64,000 bases of DNA from the NCBI GenBank assembly GCA_963820995.1, contig CAWGCL010000005.1, positions 15,320-79,319 on the forward strand, given 5' to 3'. Shown here one piece after another: positions 1 to 8,946 of the stretch (the first letter of the stretch is position 1; every line of letters starts with the position of its first letter). This DNA is from JAGTVG01 sp963820995 (GTDB taxonomy: Bacteria > Bacteroidota > Bacteroidia > Cytophagales > Cyclobacteriaceae). A program made the translations under genes and the position numbers. The notes beneath the pieces are model-generated. The model made no database searches and was not told the DNA's origin. It saw only the letters and a list, made by a program, of their open reading frames with translations.

Positions 1-22
1 GCCCCCTAATAATTATAAATTC

Positions 23-1093
23 ATGGATAAGCTTAGCAAACAATTTCTATATACCTACTTAAACAATATATCTCCTACGGGTCATGAATATTCAGGCCAG
101 AAGATATGGTTGGAATACATTAAAAAGTATATTGATGATTATATAGTTGACAATTACGGAACGGTCGTTGGTGTAATAAATCCTTCTGCCAAATATAAGG
201 TAGTCATCGAGGCCCATGCGGATGAAATATCCTGGTTTATCAATTACATATCAAAAGAGGGATATATCTATGTGATCAGAAACGGGGGATCAGACTTTCA
301 GATAGCCCCGTCCAAAAAGGCTTTAATACATACTGACAAGGGACCAGTGCCTGCTGTATTTGGATGGCCTGCCATTCATGTAAGGGATCCCAAGAGCGAA
401 CCCAAGATGAATGAGGAAACCATAGTTTTAGATTGTGGATGTGATTCGAGCGAGGAGGTTCAAAAACTGGGGATTCATGTGGGAAATGTGGTTACTTTTG
501 ATGATGACCTGATGGAACTCAATAAGAAATACCTGGTAGGAAGGGCACTGGATAATCGCATCGGTGGATTTATGATTGCTGAAGTAGCCAGGAGGATATC
601 GGAAAACCAGACCAAATTGCCATTTGGTTTGTATATAACGAATGCGGTTCAGGAAGAAATTGGATTAAAGGGTGCAGAAATGATTGCTGAAAACATCAAG
701 CCTGACCTTGCTGTAATTACTGATGTGACCCATGATACACATTCCCCACATTACAATAAAATTAAAGAAGGAGACCTAAAGGCTGGTAAGGGGCCGGTCC
801 TGACTTATGCTCCAGCAGTGCACAACAATGTATTGAAAAACATTATTAATGTAGCGGAAAAAAACAAGATACCTTTCCAGCGGTCTGCAAGTTCCAGGAT
901 TACCGGTACAGACACGGATGCTTTTGCTTATTCAGGAAGCGGAGTGCCCTCAGCCCTGATATCACTGCCTCTAAAATATATGCATACGACTGTGGAAATG
1001 GCCCATTTAAAGGATATTGAAAATATTATTAAACTGTTCGTCGCATTTCTTGCGCAATTGAAGGAGGGACATGATTACCGGTATCTGAAGTAG
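23..1093 (+). CDS. M42 family metallopeptidase (glutamyl aminopeptidase-like)
   Basis: Predicted cytoplasmic zinc or cobalt aminopeptidase of family M42, which trims N-terminal residues from peptides, at 356 aa the normal family length. The dinuclear metal ligands can be read: H65 and D67 in EAHADE, D177 in ALDNR, the E211-E212 pair in QEEIG, D234 in TDVTHD and H321 in MHTTVE. There is no signal peptide. The ATG at 23 opens the protein where family members start (core PTGHE motif near residue 18), so the gene is complete although it lies at the window edge. The last codons overlap the first unit of a degenerate repeat patch. Family assignment is firm; the peptide substrate is unknown. Confidence 0.93.
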   Translation: MDKLSKQFLYTYLNNISPTGHEYSGQKIWLEYIKKYIDDYIVDNYGTVVGVINPSAKYKVVIEAHADEISWFINYISKEGYIYVIRNGGSDFQIAPSKKALIHTDKGPVPAVFGWPAIHVRDPKSEPKMNEETIVLDCGCDSSEEVQKLGIHVGNVVTFDDDLMELNKKYLVGRALDNRIGGFMIAEVARRISENQTKLPFGLYITNAVQEEIGLKGAEMIAENIKPDLAVITDVTHDTHSPHYNKIKEGDLKAGKGPVLTYAPAVHNNVLKNIINVAEKNKIPFQRSASSRITGTDTDAFAYSGSGVPSALISLPLKYMHTTVEMAHLKDIENIIKLFVAFLAQLKEGHDYRYLK

Positions 1094-1305
1094 AGCTATT
1101 TCCAGTAATTGACATAAGGTGATTACTGGTATTTCATGTAATGAGGAATTGGGCACTTTTGGCAAGGTAATATCTGTTTTGTACACTAGGTAATGAGGAA
1201 TCTGGCAGTTGATTAAGGAAATATCCGTCCGGTACGTAAATTTTGGACGATTAGGGATAAAGATACAGGATCTATTCAATACATGTAATGTGATTACTTG
1301 TCCTC
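1066..1305. repeat. Degenerate tandem repeat, about 50-bp unit, about 4-5 copies
   Basis: Units begin near 1066, 1115, 1164 and 1215, and a weaker one near 1258. They share a loose pattern of AAGG, then GATTACcGGTAT or a relative, then TAATGAGGAATcTGGCA. The clearest pair is 1139-1155 against 1191-1207 (15 of 17 identical), followed by 1165-1184 against 1216-1235 (15 of 20). The first unit runs through the 3' end of the M42 gene. The spacing of 49-51 bp keeps a minus-strand frame partly open, but that frame has no recognisable protein. The origin is unknown; it may be an old decayed tandem array. Confidence 0.55.
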
Positions 1306-1375
1306 AGAATATGGTGAATCCAAATACCTGATTGAGTTAATCTTGCGTTCCTCAGGAGATTCTGATCATGCCCGA

Positions 1376-2614
1376 TTAGATTCGTTCTATTGAAAATCCA
1401 GCCTTTCCCATATCTTCCCAGAATGAAGGATAGGATTTTTGTACCACCGAGGCATTTTCAATGCTTATGTCCGTCAGGGTAGCCAGAGGTGCAAAAGCCA
1501 TAGCCATCCTGTGATCATCATATGTATTGATAAAAAGTTTTTCAGCTATCGCTTTCGGGTGTCCTGGTATTAATTTCCATTCATGTTCATTTTTCTCAAT
1601 AAGCTGTCCCCCAAATTTCGATAACTCATTTTGCAATGCTGCAATTCTGTCTGTTTCCTTGATCCGAAGACTTTCGAGTCCGGTTAGATGCGCAGAAATA
1701 CCCTTAGCGGAACAAACAACCGCTACTGTTTGTGCGAGGTCCGGAACGTCTGTAAAATCAATTTCCACATGATCAAGATTCTCAGTTTTAGTCAAGAGCA
1801 GGCCGTTTTCATTGAATTCACTTTGAACACCCAATTCTACCATAATGTCTTTTATCCTGCTGTCGCCCTGGTAAGAAGGCAGATTAAATCCTTTCAGTAG
1901 AATCTGTGCATCATCGGCAAGTGCGGTCACAGCATACCAGTAAGAAGCCCCGGACCAATCCGGATCTACCTTAAAAACAGATTCTTTATAATGGCCTGGG
2001 GGCACTTGAATATTATTTCCTTCAAAAATGGCTGTAACCCCAAAATGTTTCATAATACCCAGTGTCATATCTATATATGGCCTGCTGCCTATTTTGCCTG
2101 TAAGCTCCAGTTTTAAACCATTTCCCAGCCTCGGACCTATCATCAATATTGCCGAGATATACTGACTGCTTACATCACCTATCATTTTTATTTCCGATAA
2201 TCCTGAGCTATGAAAAGCTTTAATGTGCAGTGGGGGATAACCTTCCTTTTTGACATATTCAATTCTAGCCCCAAGTTTTCTTAAAGCATCAACAAGTATT
2301 CCTATTGGCCGTTCGCACATGCGAGGTGTTCCGGTAATGATACGGTCTTTGCCTTTTATTGCTAAATAAGCTGTCAGGAATCTCATGGTAGTACCACCAT
2401 CGATTACATCTAAAGTATGTTCCTCTGATAAAAGAAGTCTCTCCATTGTTTGAGTATCCCTAGCATTAGAAAGGTTTTCTAACTCACCTTTTCCGGCAAT
2501 TGCACTTATGATCAAAGCCCGGTTACTCTCACTTTTAGACGCAGAAACTGATATTTCACAAGGTCCTGCTATTGGTGATCTCTTAATTTTAATATGATGC
2601 TTGTTCCCGATCAT
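1376..2614 (-). CDS. aroA: 3-phosphoshikimate 1-carboxyvinyltransferase (EPSP synthase)
   Basis: Shikimate pathway step 6: transfers the enolpyruvyl group of phosphoenolpyruvate to shikimate 3-phosphate in the cytoplasm. The N-terminal SASKSESNRALI substrate loop, the TGTPRMCERPIG segment, the LRIKETDR motif and the DDHRMAMAFA motif are all present in order. The open frame reaches 2668, but its first 18 residues are hydrophobic and unlike the family. The ATG at 2614, giving a start of MIGNKHHIKI and 412 aa, fits better. It is the only minus-strand gene between 1.4 and 2.7 kb and is separated from aroB by a small plus-strand gene. About 200 bp of AT-rich divergent promoter region lies upstream. 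Confidence 0.93.
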   Translation of the reverse strand: MIGNKHHIKIKRSPIAGPCEISVSASKSESNRALIISAIAGKGELENLSNARDTQTMERLLLSEEHTLDVIDGGTTMRFLTAYLAIKGKDRIITGTPRMCERPIGILVDALRKLGARIEYVKKEGYPPLHIKAFHSSGLSEIKMIGDVSSQYISAILMIGPRLGNGLKLELTGKIGSRPYIDMTLGIMKHFGVTAIFEGNNIQVPPGHYKESVFKVDPDWSGASYWYAVTALADDAQILLKGFNLPSYQGDSRIKDIMVELGVQSEFNENGLLLTKTENLDHVEIDFTDVPDLAQTVAVVCSAKGISAHLTGLESLRIKETDRIAALQNELSKFGGQLIEKNEHEWKLIPGHPKAIAEKLFINTYDDHRMAMAFAPLATLTDISIENASVVQKSYPSFWEDMGKAGFSIERI

Positions 2615-2813
2615 AATTTCTTGGACCATTAAAATTACAGCCATTTTGATCACGATGAATGAGATCATGGTCTTTTTAATGACTGTATAAGGTTAAAAAA
2701 TATTTTTTTTAACAATTCTAATAAAAATTTTCATTATTTAAAGTTTTTTTCTTATCTTAAAGCCAACATTTATTACGAAAACCAGGTATAATAAAGTAGA
2801 AACCTTTTGAATT

Positions 2814-3005
2814 ATGAAAAGTTTAATTAAAGTTTTAGCTGTTGTTGGCACGGGAATGATAATTGGAACCGTTGCAGGTAAATATTTAAAATCAGAGCGC
2901 AGACAGGCAGGAAAAATTTTAAAAGATCTTGTTAATTATAGTAAGTTGCCTTCACGTTCAGATGTTAATAAAAACCAGACCGAGCTTGAAATGTATTTTA
3001 TTTAG
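2814..3005 (+). CDS. Small YtxH-like membrane protein
   Basis: A 63-residue protein with one glycine-rich transmembrane segment at about residues 5-24 (VVGTGMIIGTVAGKYL) followed by a charged tail (KSERRQ), the layout of YtxH-domain proteins. The function of this family is not settled; membrane-associated stress roles have been suggested for relatives. The gene lies alone between the minus-strand genes aroA and aroB. Its TAG stop at 3003-3005 shares bases with the aroB TAA stop on the other strand, so the two convergent genes overlap by four bases. The YtxH assignment is by pattern only. Confidence 0.7.
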   Translation: MKSLIKVLAVVGTGMIIGTVAGKYLKSERRQAGKILKDLVNYSKLPSRSDVNKNQTELEMYFI

Positions 3006-4042
3006 TGCTGTGCATATAGTTGCAATACATTTCTGATCTCATTTTGTTCAACTCCCACATTGAATACGGACCTGCCTATTTCTTTCAGTAAGGAAAAGTT
3101 AATAACACCCTTTTCGTTTTTCTTATCCTGAAGACAAAGGAGGGTAATATCTTCGATTTCATTATTGGAAATCAAGACCCTGCCAAAAGTTTTTAGGAGG
3201 TAGTCTTCAATCCTTTTTCCTGATGTTCGAGGCAGATTGCAATACTTTTCTGATAGATAAGTTTCGCATATCATCCCGGCTGCAATAGCTTCACCGTGCA
3301 ATAACCTTTTCTCTTCTTTATGTAAAAAATAACTTTCTATAGCATGACCTATTGTATGCCCGAAATTCAGGATTTTCCGGAGACCTTTTTCAAATGGATC
3401 TTCTTCAACCACGCTATTCTTTACTTCCACGGAATGTTCAACAATATCAGCCCAGTTCTGATCTTTAAAATCTAGGGATGAAATTTTTTCCCAATAGTTG
3501 GCATCCGCGATCAGGCAGTGTTTTATCACTTCAGCAAATCCTGATCTCAATTCCCTTTCAGGAAGGGTATTTAAAAATTCTGTATCAATAAATACTTTCT
3601 CAGGTTTTTCAAAAACGCCAATGTGGTTTTTAAATCCAAGAAAATCTATGCCCAGCTTACCTCCAACACTGGCATCGACCTGCGACAACAAGGTTGTCGG
3701 GATATTTATAAAGTCGATCCCCCTTTTATAGGTCGCAGCGCAAAATCCACCCATATCGCCAATAACACCACCGCCAAGATTGACCAGAAGGGATTTTCTT
3801 TCAAAGTGATTGTCTGTTAATTCTTTCCAGATCTGAATGCAGGTATCCAGTGTTTTCTGTTCCTCCCCGCTTTTGATCTCTATAATGTCAGATGGCTTTA
3901 TTGCCTTATGCACGAGTGGCAGGCAATGGAATCTGGTATTTTCATCGACAAGGACCGCCACCTTATCATAGTCTGATGAATTTAAAAATGACTGTATGTT
4001 GACGGGGATATTCTGACTTATTTCAATTTCCTCAGGAAGCAT
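3002..4042 (-). CDS. aroB: 3-dehydroquinate synthase
   Basis: Shikimate pathway step 2: NAD+- and metal-dependent cyclisation of DAHP to 3-dehydroquinate. The long signature from GGGVIGDMGGF through PTTLLSQVDASVGGK is intact, and the metal-binding FGHTIGHAIE and LLHGEAIAAGM segments follow. At 346 aa it is close to the usual length. The start overlaps the end of the upstream DAHP synthase/chorismate mutase gene by 11 bp, which indicates translational coupling in a two-gene operon. It converges with the YtxH-like gene. Confidence 0.95.
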   Translation of the reverse strand: MLPEEIEISQNIPVNIQSFLNSSDYDKVAVLVDENTRFHCLPLVHKAIKPSDIIEIKSGEEQKTLDTCIQIWKELTDNHFERKSLLVNLGGGVIGDMGGFCAATYKRGIDFINIPTTLLSQVDASVGGKLGIDFLGFKNHIGVFEKPEKVFIDTEFLNTLPERELRSGFAEVIKHCLIADANYWEKISSLDFKDQNWADIVEHSVEVKNSVVEEDPFEKGLRKILNFGHTIGHAIESYFLHKEEKRLLHGEAIAAGMICETYLSEKYCNLPRTSGKRIEDYLLKTFGRVLISNNEIEDITLLCLQDKKNEKGVINFSLLKEIGRSVFNVGVEQNEIRNVLQLYAQH

Positions 4043-5132
4043 CCTTAGCCTTTTGAAATGATTTGTTCATAATCTCCCTCTGGCGCCGAATTGAGTTCTC
4101 ATGGATCCTCTTAAATATTTCATCCATAAAATCAACATCCAATCCCAGTTGTTTGGCCCAAGTCATCCGACTTTCCGAAATTTCTTTCCACCTGTTCTTT
4201 TGAAAAACAGTTACATTGTTATCTCTTTTATAATAACCGATCTTATCCACGATGTTCATTCTCGTGGCGATCATTTCATACAAGTCCTGGTCAACCTGGT
4301 CAATTTCTTCCCGGAATTCTTCAAGATGAGAAAGAAATTCCTTGTTCTTGGATGTTGGATTCCTGAAAGTCACTGTCTCAAGGAGCTCTCCTAATTTTGA
4401 CGGAGTTACCTGTTGTTTGGCATCGCTCCAGGCATTAGCAGGATCACGGTGAGTTTCAATCATTAAACCATCGTAATCAAGGTCTGTAGCCTTCTGGGAG
4501 ATTTCAAGTATCATTTCTCTATCACCGGCTATATGACTTGGATCACAGATAAGTGGAATCTCGGTAAATGTCTTTTTCAATTCAATCGGAATACTCCATT
4601 GCGGCGTATTTCTAAACCTGGTTTTCTGAATAGAAGAAAATCCTCTATGAATGGCACCGATTTTTGTTATCCCGGCCTGGTAAAATCTTTCAATAGCGCC
4701 AATCCATAAGGAAAGTTCAGGATTGATCGGATTTTTTATAAATACCGGAACATCAACTCCCTTGAGGGCATTGGCTATTTCCTGCACAGTAAATGGATTT
4801 ACCGTTGATCGGGCCCCTATCCAGAGTATATCAACACCATGATATAATGATTCTTCAACATGATGGGGATTAGCAACCTCTACTGCGAATTGAACATCGA
4901 GCTCATCTTTGATATCGCGGATCCATTTCAAGGCATTCACACCTACCCCTTCGAAATTATTCGGTCGTGTTCTTGGTTTCCAGACTCCCGCTCTTATGAT
5001 ATTGATTCCCAGGTCATGAATAGCCAGTGATGTCTCCCTCAATTGCTCTCGCGTTTCTGCGCTGCAAGGCCCCGCCATGATCAAGGGTCTCTTCCATTGT
5101 CCTCCCCAACTTTTCAATCCTTTAATTTCCAT
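4032..5132 (-). CDS. Bifunctional DAHP synthase / chorismate mutase
   Basis: Fuses the entry enzyme of aromatic biosynthesis (3-deoxy-D-arabino-heptulosonate 7-phosphate synthase, residues about 1-265) to an AroQ-type chorismate mutase (about residues 270-366). The first part shows IMAGPCSAET, RAGVWKPRTRP, EVANPHHV, IGARSTVNPF and DPSHIAGDR, typical of the AroG/KdsA superfamily. The second has the helical pattern EFREEIDQVDQDLYEMIATRM and KIGYYKRDN of AroQ mutases. This fusion is common in Bacteroidota, where the mutase domain can serve in feedback control. aroB overlaps its 3' end. An 84-bp gap separates it from the divergent proline dehydrogenase gene. Confidence 0.94.
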   Translation of the reverse strand: MEIKGLKSWGGQWKRPLIMAGPCSAETREQLRETSLAIHDLGINIIRAGVWKPRTRPNNFEGVGVNALKWIRDIKDELDVQFAVEVANPHHVEESLYHGVDILWIGARSTVNPFTVQEIANALKGVDVPVFIKNPINPELSLWIGAIERFYQAGITKIGAIHRGFSSIQKTRFRNTPQWSIPIELKKTFTEIPLICDPSHIAGDREMILEISQKATDLDYDGLMIETHRDPANAWSDAKQQVTPSKLGELLETVTFRNPTSKNKEFLSHLEEFREEIDQVDQDLYEMIATRMNIVDKIGYYKRDNNVTVFQKNRWKEISESRMTWAKQLGLDVDFMDEIFKRIHENSIRRQREIMNKSFQKAKDAS

Positions 5133-5216
5133 CTATTTTTATTTAAATATTGCTAAAATCTTGTTTCTTTGTCGTGATTGTGATCCTAATTTATTTAACC
5201 TGTTATATTTTTTAAA

Positions 5217-6410
5217 ATGATCAACAATAATGAAATTTCTTTTGACGATACATTAATAGCATTTTCTTCTAAATCGGATAAAGATCTCAAAAGAAGTTAT
5301 GCTCTTTTTGCCGTAATGGACAAGAATCTAATTGTAAAATTAGGTACATTTTTCGTAAATGCAGCACTCAAATTTAAATTACCAGTAAAAAACCTGATCA
5401 AAAGTAACTTATTTAACCATTTCTGTGGTGGGGAATCTATCACCGACAGTGAGAAGACAGTTATGGAATTGGCTGAATATAATATCGGTACAATACTGGA
5501 TTATGCAGTGGAGGGAGAAAATACGGAGGCTGCATTTGACCATACTGCTGACGAGATCATCCGTACGATTCACAGGGCAAAAGGAGATCCGGATATTCCT
5601 TTCTGTGTTTTTAAACCAACAGGAATGGCCTCCATTGACCTTCTGGAAAAAGTACAATCAGGTGAGTCATTAAGCGCAGGTGAACAGAACGAATTCGAAA
5701 ATATTAGGAAACGCTGGGATAGAGTTTGTGGAGAATCCTATAAAAATGGAGTTAAAATATTTATAGATAGTGAAGACAGCTTTATTCAGGACCCGATCGA
5801 TGAGCTCACTTACGAGTTAATGGAGAAATATAACAAAGAGGAAACAATTGTATGGAATACCTATCAGTTGTACAGGGTAGGGATGCTTGATAATCTTGAG
5901 ATGGCCTTGCAACGTTCCAAAGAGAAAAAGTATTTTTTTGGAGCGAAACTGGTAAGAGGGGCTTACATGGAAAAAGAACGTGAGCGAGCAGCGGAGAAAG
6001 GATATCCTGACCCCATACAACCAGATAAGCCAAGCACAGATCAAGCTTATGATGATGCCTTAAGGTTTTGTATTACAAACAAAGATCTGGTTTCTGTTTG
6101 TTCCGGATCTCATAACGAAAACAGCAATTACCTTTTGACAGAGCTCATGGCAGAAGCGAAAATGGAAAATAATGATGATAGGGTATATTTTGCACAATTA
6201 TACGGCATGAGCGATCATATTTCATTTAATCTTGCAAAAGCAGGTTACAATGTTGTCAAATATGTTCCATATGGACCAGTTGAATCCGTTGTACCTTATC
6301 TGATGCGCCGGGCAGAAGAAAATACCTCTATTGCCGGGCAAAGCAGTCGCGAATTTTTATTGATCAAGAACGAGCTTAAAAGAAGAAGAAAACTTTCAAA
6401 ACAGAACTAA
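5217..6410 (+). CDS. Proline dehydrogenase (PRODH domain, monofunctional)
   Basis: FAD-dependent oxidation of L-proline to pyrroline-5-carboxylate, the first step of proline catabolism, at the inner face of the membrane. The 397-aa protein has a helical N-terminal extension and then the PRODH barrel with FIDSEDSF, WNTYQLYR, AKLVRGAYMEKER, CSGSHNENS and the substrate-binding YGPVESVVPYLMRRAEEN segment. There is no aldehyde dehydrogenase domain, so this is the stand-alone type. A TATATTTT stretch just before the ATG may be part of a promoter, but it departs from the phylum consensus. The next gene begins 12 bp downstream, although its function looks unrelated. Confidence 0.94.
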   Translation: MINNNEISFDDTLIAFSSKSDKDLKRSYALFAVMDKNLIVKLGTFFVNAALKFKLPVKNLIKSNLFNHFCGGESITDSEKTVMELAEYNIGTILDYAVEGENTEAAFDHTADEIIRTIHRAKGDPDIPFCVFKPTGMASIDLLEKVQSGESLSAGEQNEFENIRKRWDRVCGESYKNGVKIFIDSEDSFIQDPIDELTYELMEKYNKEETIVWNTYQLYRVGMLDNLEMALQRSKEKKYFFGAKLVRGAYMEKERERAAEKGYPDPIQPDKPSTDQAYDDALRFCITNKDLVSVCSGSHNENSNYLLTELMAEAKMENNDDRVYFAQLYGMSDHISFNLAKAGYNVVKYVPYGPVESVVPYLMRRAEENTSIAGQSSREFLLIKNELKRRRKLSKQN

Positions 6411-6422
6411 TCGAACATAATA

Positions 6423-7148
6423 ATGAAACAATATATCTTTCTTGTATTTTTAATTCCCCTTATCTTAATAATATCTTGTGGTGTTGATAAGGAGTGGGTC
6501 TCTTTGTTCAACGGTGTGGATTTATCCGGGTGGGTAGTAAAGGCTAAGCCTGAGGACCAGGGAAAGAATTTCTGGTTTGTTAATGATGGATATATCGAAG
6601 CGAACAGTCTTGGCCGTGGTGATCACGATTACATCTGGCTATATACTGAAAAAGAGTATGGGGACTTTGAGATCAAATATAAGTTTCAGGCATTTAGGGA
6701 AAGCCCTGGAAATAGTGGTATTCAGGTAAGGAGCAGATATGATGAAGAAGCATATTGGTTAAATGGACCTCAAATAGATATACATCCACCTGGATTCTGG
6801 CGTTCCGGTATGATGTGGGATGAGACAAGAGGCAATCAAAGGTGGATATTCCCTGATATACCGGATGGGGAATGGGTAGATTCTACAATGGCCATTGCAG
6901 ATCATGATTTGTATTTTGAAGAGGACGAAGTGTGGAATGAGATGCGCGTGAAAGCAAGGGGGACAAAAATTGAAGCATGGCTGAACGGGCAAAAAATCAC
7001 GGATTATGAAGGTGCAGGTACCCTTGACAATACATTGCATAAAAACTTAAATGTCGGAGAAAAAGGGCATATTGCATTACAGATCCATACAGGTGATGAG
7101 CTGAAGATCAGGTTCAAAGACATTTATATTAAAGAGTTATCTAATTAA
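6423..7148 (+). CDS. DUF1080 lipoprotein (3-keto-disaccharide hydrolase-like)
   Basis: Predicted exported lipoprotein: a hydrophobic N-terminus ends in a lipobox-like IISCG at about residues 17-21. The rest is one DUF1080 jelly-roll domain, with the typical WVSLFNGVDLSGW start, a GNSGIQVRSR core, the WNEMRVKARGTKIEAWLNG stretch and GHIALQIHTGDELKIRFKDIYIKEL at the end. Relatives occur beside sugar oxidoreductases and sulfatases, and some cleave 3-keto-glycosides. Here it sits 18 bp before a sulfatase, which suggests joint action on a sulfated glycan. The reaction itself is inference. Confidence 0.88.
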   Translation: MKQYIFLVFLIPLILIISCGVDKEWVSLFNGVDLSGWVVKAKPEDQGKNFWFVNDGYIEANSLGRGDHDYIWLYTEKEYGDFEIKYKFQAFRESPGNSGIQVRSRYDEEAYWLNGPQIDIHPPGFWRSGMMWDETRGNQRWIFPDIPDGEWVDSTMAIADHDLYFEEDEVWNEMRVKARGTKIEAWLNGQKITDYEGAGTLDNTLHKNLNVGEKGHIALQIHTGDELKIRFKDIYIKELSN

Positions 7149-7166
7149 AAATATAGAAATCCAAAA

Positions 7167-8810
7167 ATGAAATATACTTTAATTGTTTTCCTGGGGTTCT
7201 TACTGTTCAGTTCATGCACAAAAAAGGAGATCCGGCCCAATATTGTTATTTTTTATTCTGACGAACTGGATCCGGGATACCTATCCGCATATGGTGAATC
7301 TTTTCAAACTCCGAACATTGATAAGCTTTGGAACGAAGGCATAAAGTTTACAAATGCCTATGTGGCTGCACCTATGTGCACTCCCAGCCGTTTCTCTTTA
7401 TTGACCGGAAAGTATCCTGGACGTTGCGTTCACAATGATTTCCTGAAAGCTTATCCCAAAAATGAGCCATATGTAATAGCATGGAACACATATTTGGAAG
7501 GCTCCTTGCCGACTATTGCAAGTGTGCTTTCAGAGAATGGTTATTTTACAGGTATGGCAGGGAAGTGGCATATCGGTAAATTACCTGAGGATGTAAATAT
7601 TCCTGTCCTGGAAAAAGATGCTGACCTTAATGATCCTGCCGTAGATGCAAAACTGAGAAAATATCAGGAAATAGTAAGCGAACAGGTTAGAAAGGATGCG
7701 GGCTTTGATTATACTTCAAGCGTTCTTTGGGGCAATTTTGATAATTTTCCTGTTTTGAGCTTGAGGACACATAACTTTCCATGGATAACCAAAGGTGCAG
7801 TTGATTTCCTTGAGGAAGCCAGCAAAAAAGACCAGCCTTTCTTCCTGTATGTTGCCAGTACAGCCGTTCATGGCCCGGGACATGCAGAAGCATTCAATAA
7901 AGACCTCCGGTTTACCCTGGAAGGAAAGATGGATGATATTTTGAAATATCAATTGCCAGCTGATTCCATGAAAGCTGCTATTAATGCACAGGCTCCCGGA
8001 TTAAGACATAAATTTGCAGGTATAGCTTGCCTTGACCATCATATTAAATTAGTGAAGGAGAAATTAGCTGAATTGGGCCTGGATGAAAATACTATGATCA
8101 TTTTTATGGCAGACCATAATGTTGAACCTGGAAAGGCTACTTGTTATGAGAAAGGGTTGAAAGTGCCATTTATATTAAAACTACCTGAAGGACAATCCAA
8201 GTCAAGTATAAATAACAAACTTGTTAGTAATATAGATATTTTCCCAACAATCCTGGAATCGGCCAATATCCCTATTCCAGATGGATTATTATTGGATGGG
8301 ATCAGCATATTGCCGGGGATAAGATCTGAAAATATACATACCCGTCCATATGTTTTTGCGGAATCAGGTCTGGCGAGGTCGGTTAATGACGGTAAATGGA
8401 AATATATAGCCTTCCGTTACCCTGAAGACGATATATCCAGTATGAAAAATGGAGAATATAACTATGCGCCGAATTATTTGAATATGGAAAAACAGGCACA
8501 TTCATCTATAGCCATGGAACATTTTCCGGCATATTTTGATGCGGACCAGTTGTATAACCTGGAAAAAGATCCATATGAACAAAATAACCTGGCTTATACG
8601 CCAGCCTACCAGGCAGAATTGTCCAGACTACAGAAGGTATTGGCAGATCATTTATCTACTTTCGATCATGCGTATTCCTTTGCTGACACTAGTTTCATGC
8701 GAACAGAACAGTATAGAGAACTGGTTACTAAATCAAAGTCATTTGGAACGGATTATATACCCTGGTTAAGAAGAGACCATGGAAGCATTCAATGGCCACC
8801 GGTGAAATAA
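7167..8810 (+). CDS. Sulfatase (formylglycine-dependent), lipoprotein
   Basis: Predicted periplasmic or surface sulfatase of the S1 alkaline-phosphatase fold. The lipobox LFSSC is near residue 17. The maturation motif C71-T-P-S-R starts at residue 71, so C71 should become formylglycine. Metal and substrate residues are visible in the NIVIFYSDELDPG N-terminus (where DD is more usual), GKWHIGK, STAVHGPG and FMADHNVEPGK. At 547 aa it is in the family range. It follows the DUF1080 gene closely, so the two probably form an operon for a sulfated polysaccharide. No maturase gene is in the window, so one must lie elsewhere if the enzyme is active. The substrate is unknown. Confidence 0.93.
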   Translation: MKYTLIVFLGFLLFSSCTKKEIRPNIVIFYSDELDPGYLSAYGESFQTPNIDKLWNEGIKFTNAYVAAPMCTPSRFSLLTGKYPGRCVHNDFLKAYPKNEPYVIAWNTYLEGSLPTIASVLSENGYFTGMAGKWHIGKLPEDVNIPVLEKDADLNDPAVDAKLRKYQEIVSEQVRKDAGFDYTSSVLWGNFDNFPVLSLRTHNFPWITKGAVDFLEEASKKDQPFFLYVASTAVHGPGHAEAFNKDLRFTLEGKMDDILKYQLPADSMKAAINAQAPGLRHKFAGIACLDHHIKLVKEKLAELGLDENTMIIFMADHNVEPGKATCYEKGLKVPFILKLPEGQSKSSINNKLVSNIDIFPTILESANIPIPDGLLLDGISILPGIRSENIHTRPYVFAESGLARSVNDGKWKYIAFRYPEDDISSMKNGEYNYAPNYLNMEKQAHSSIAMEHFPAYFDADQLYNLEKDPYEQNNLAYTPAYQAELSRLQKVLADHLSTFDHAYSFADTSFMRTEQYRELVTKSKSFGTDYIPWLRRDHGSIQWPPVK

Positions 8811-8946
8811 ATTGATATTATTGGGTCAAGTTCCAATCTATGTATGGGAAAAATCAGGTATGGAATTTTTTATAATCCTTTAAATTCCTAAATTGTATAT
8901 ACTCGATAATTAAATTACCGAAAGATCTCTTTTCTTTCTATTCGTT

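Noticed and set aside
1007..1279. 90-codon minus-strand frame over the repeat patch
   Set aside because: Its internal 17-residue periodicity only mirrors the 50-bp DNA repeat, and it runs antisense into the M42 gene; no known domain.
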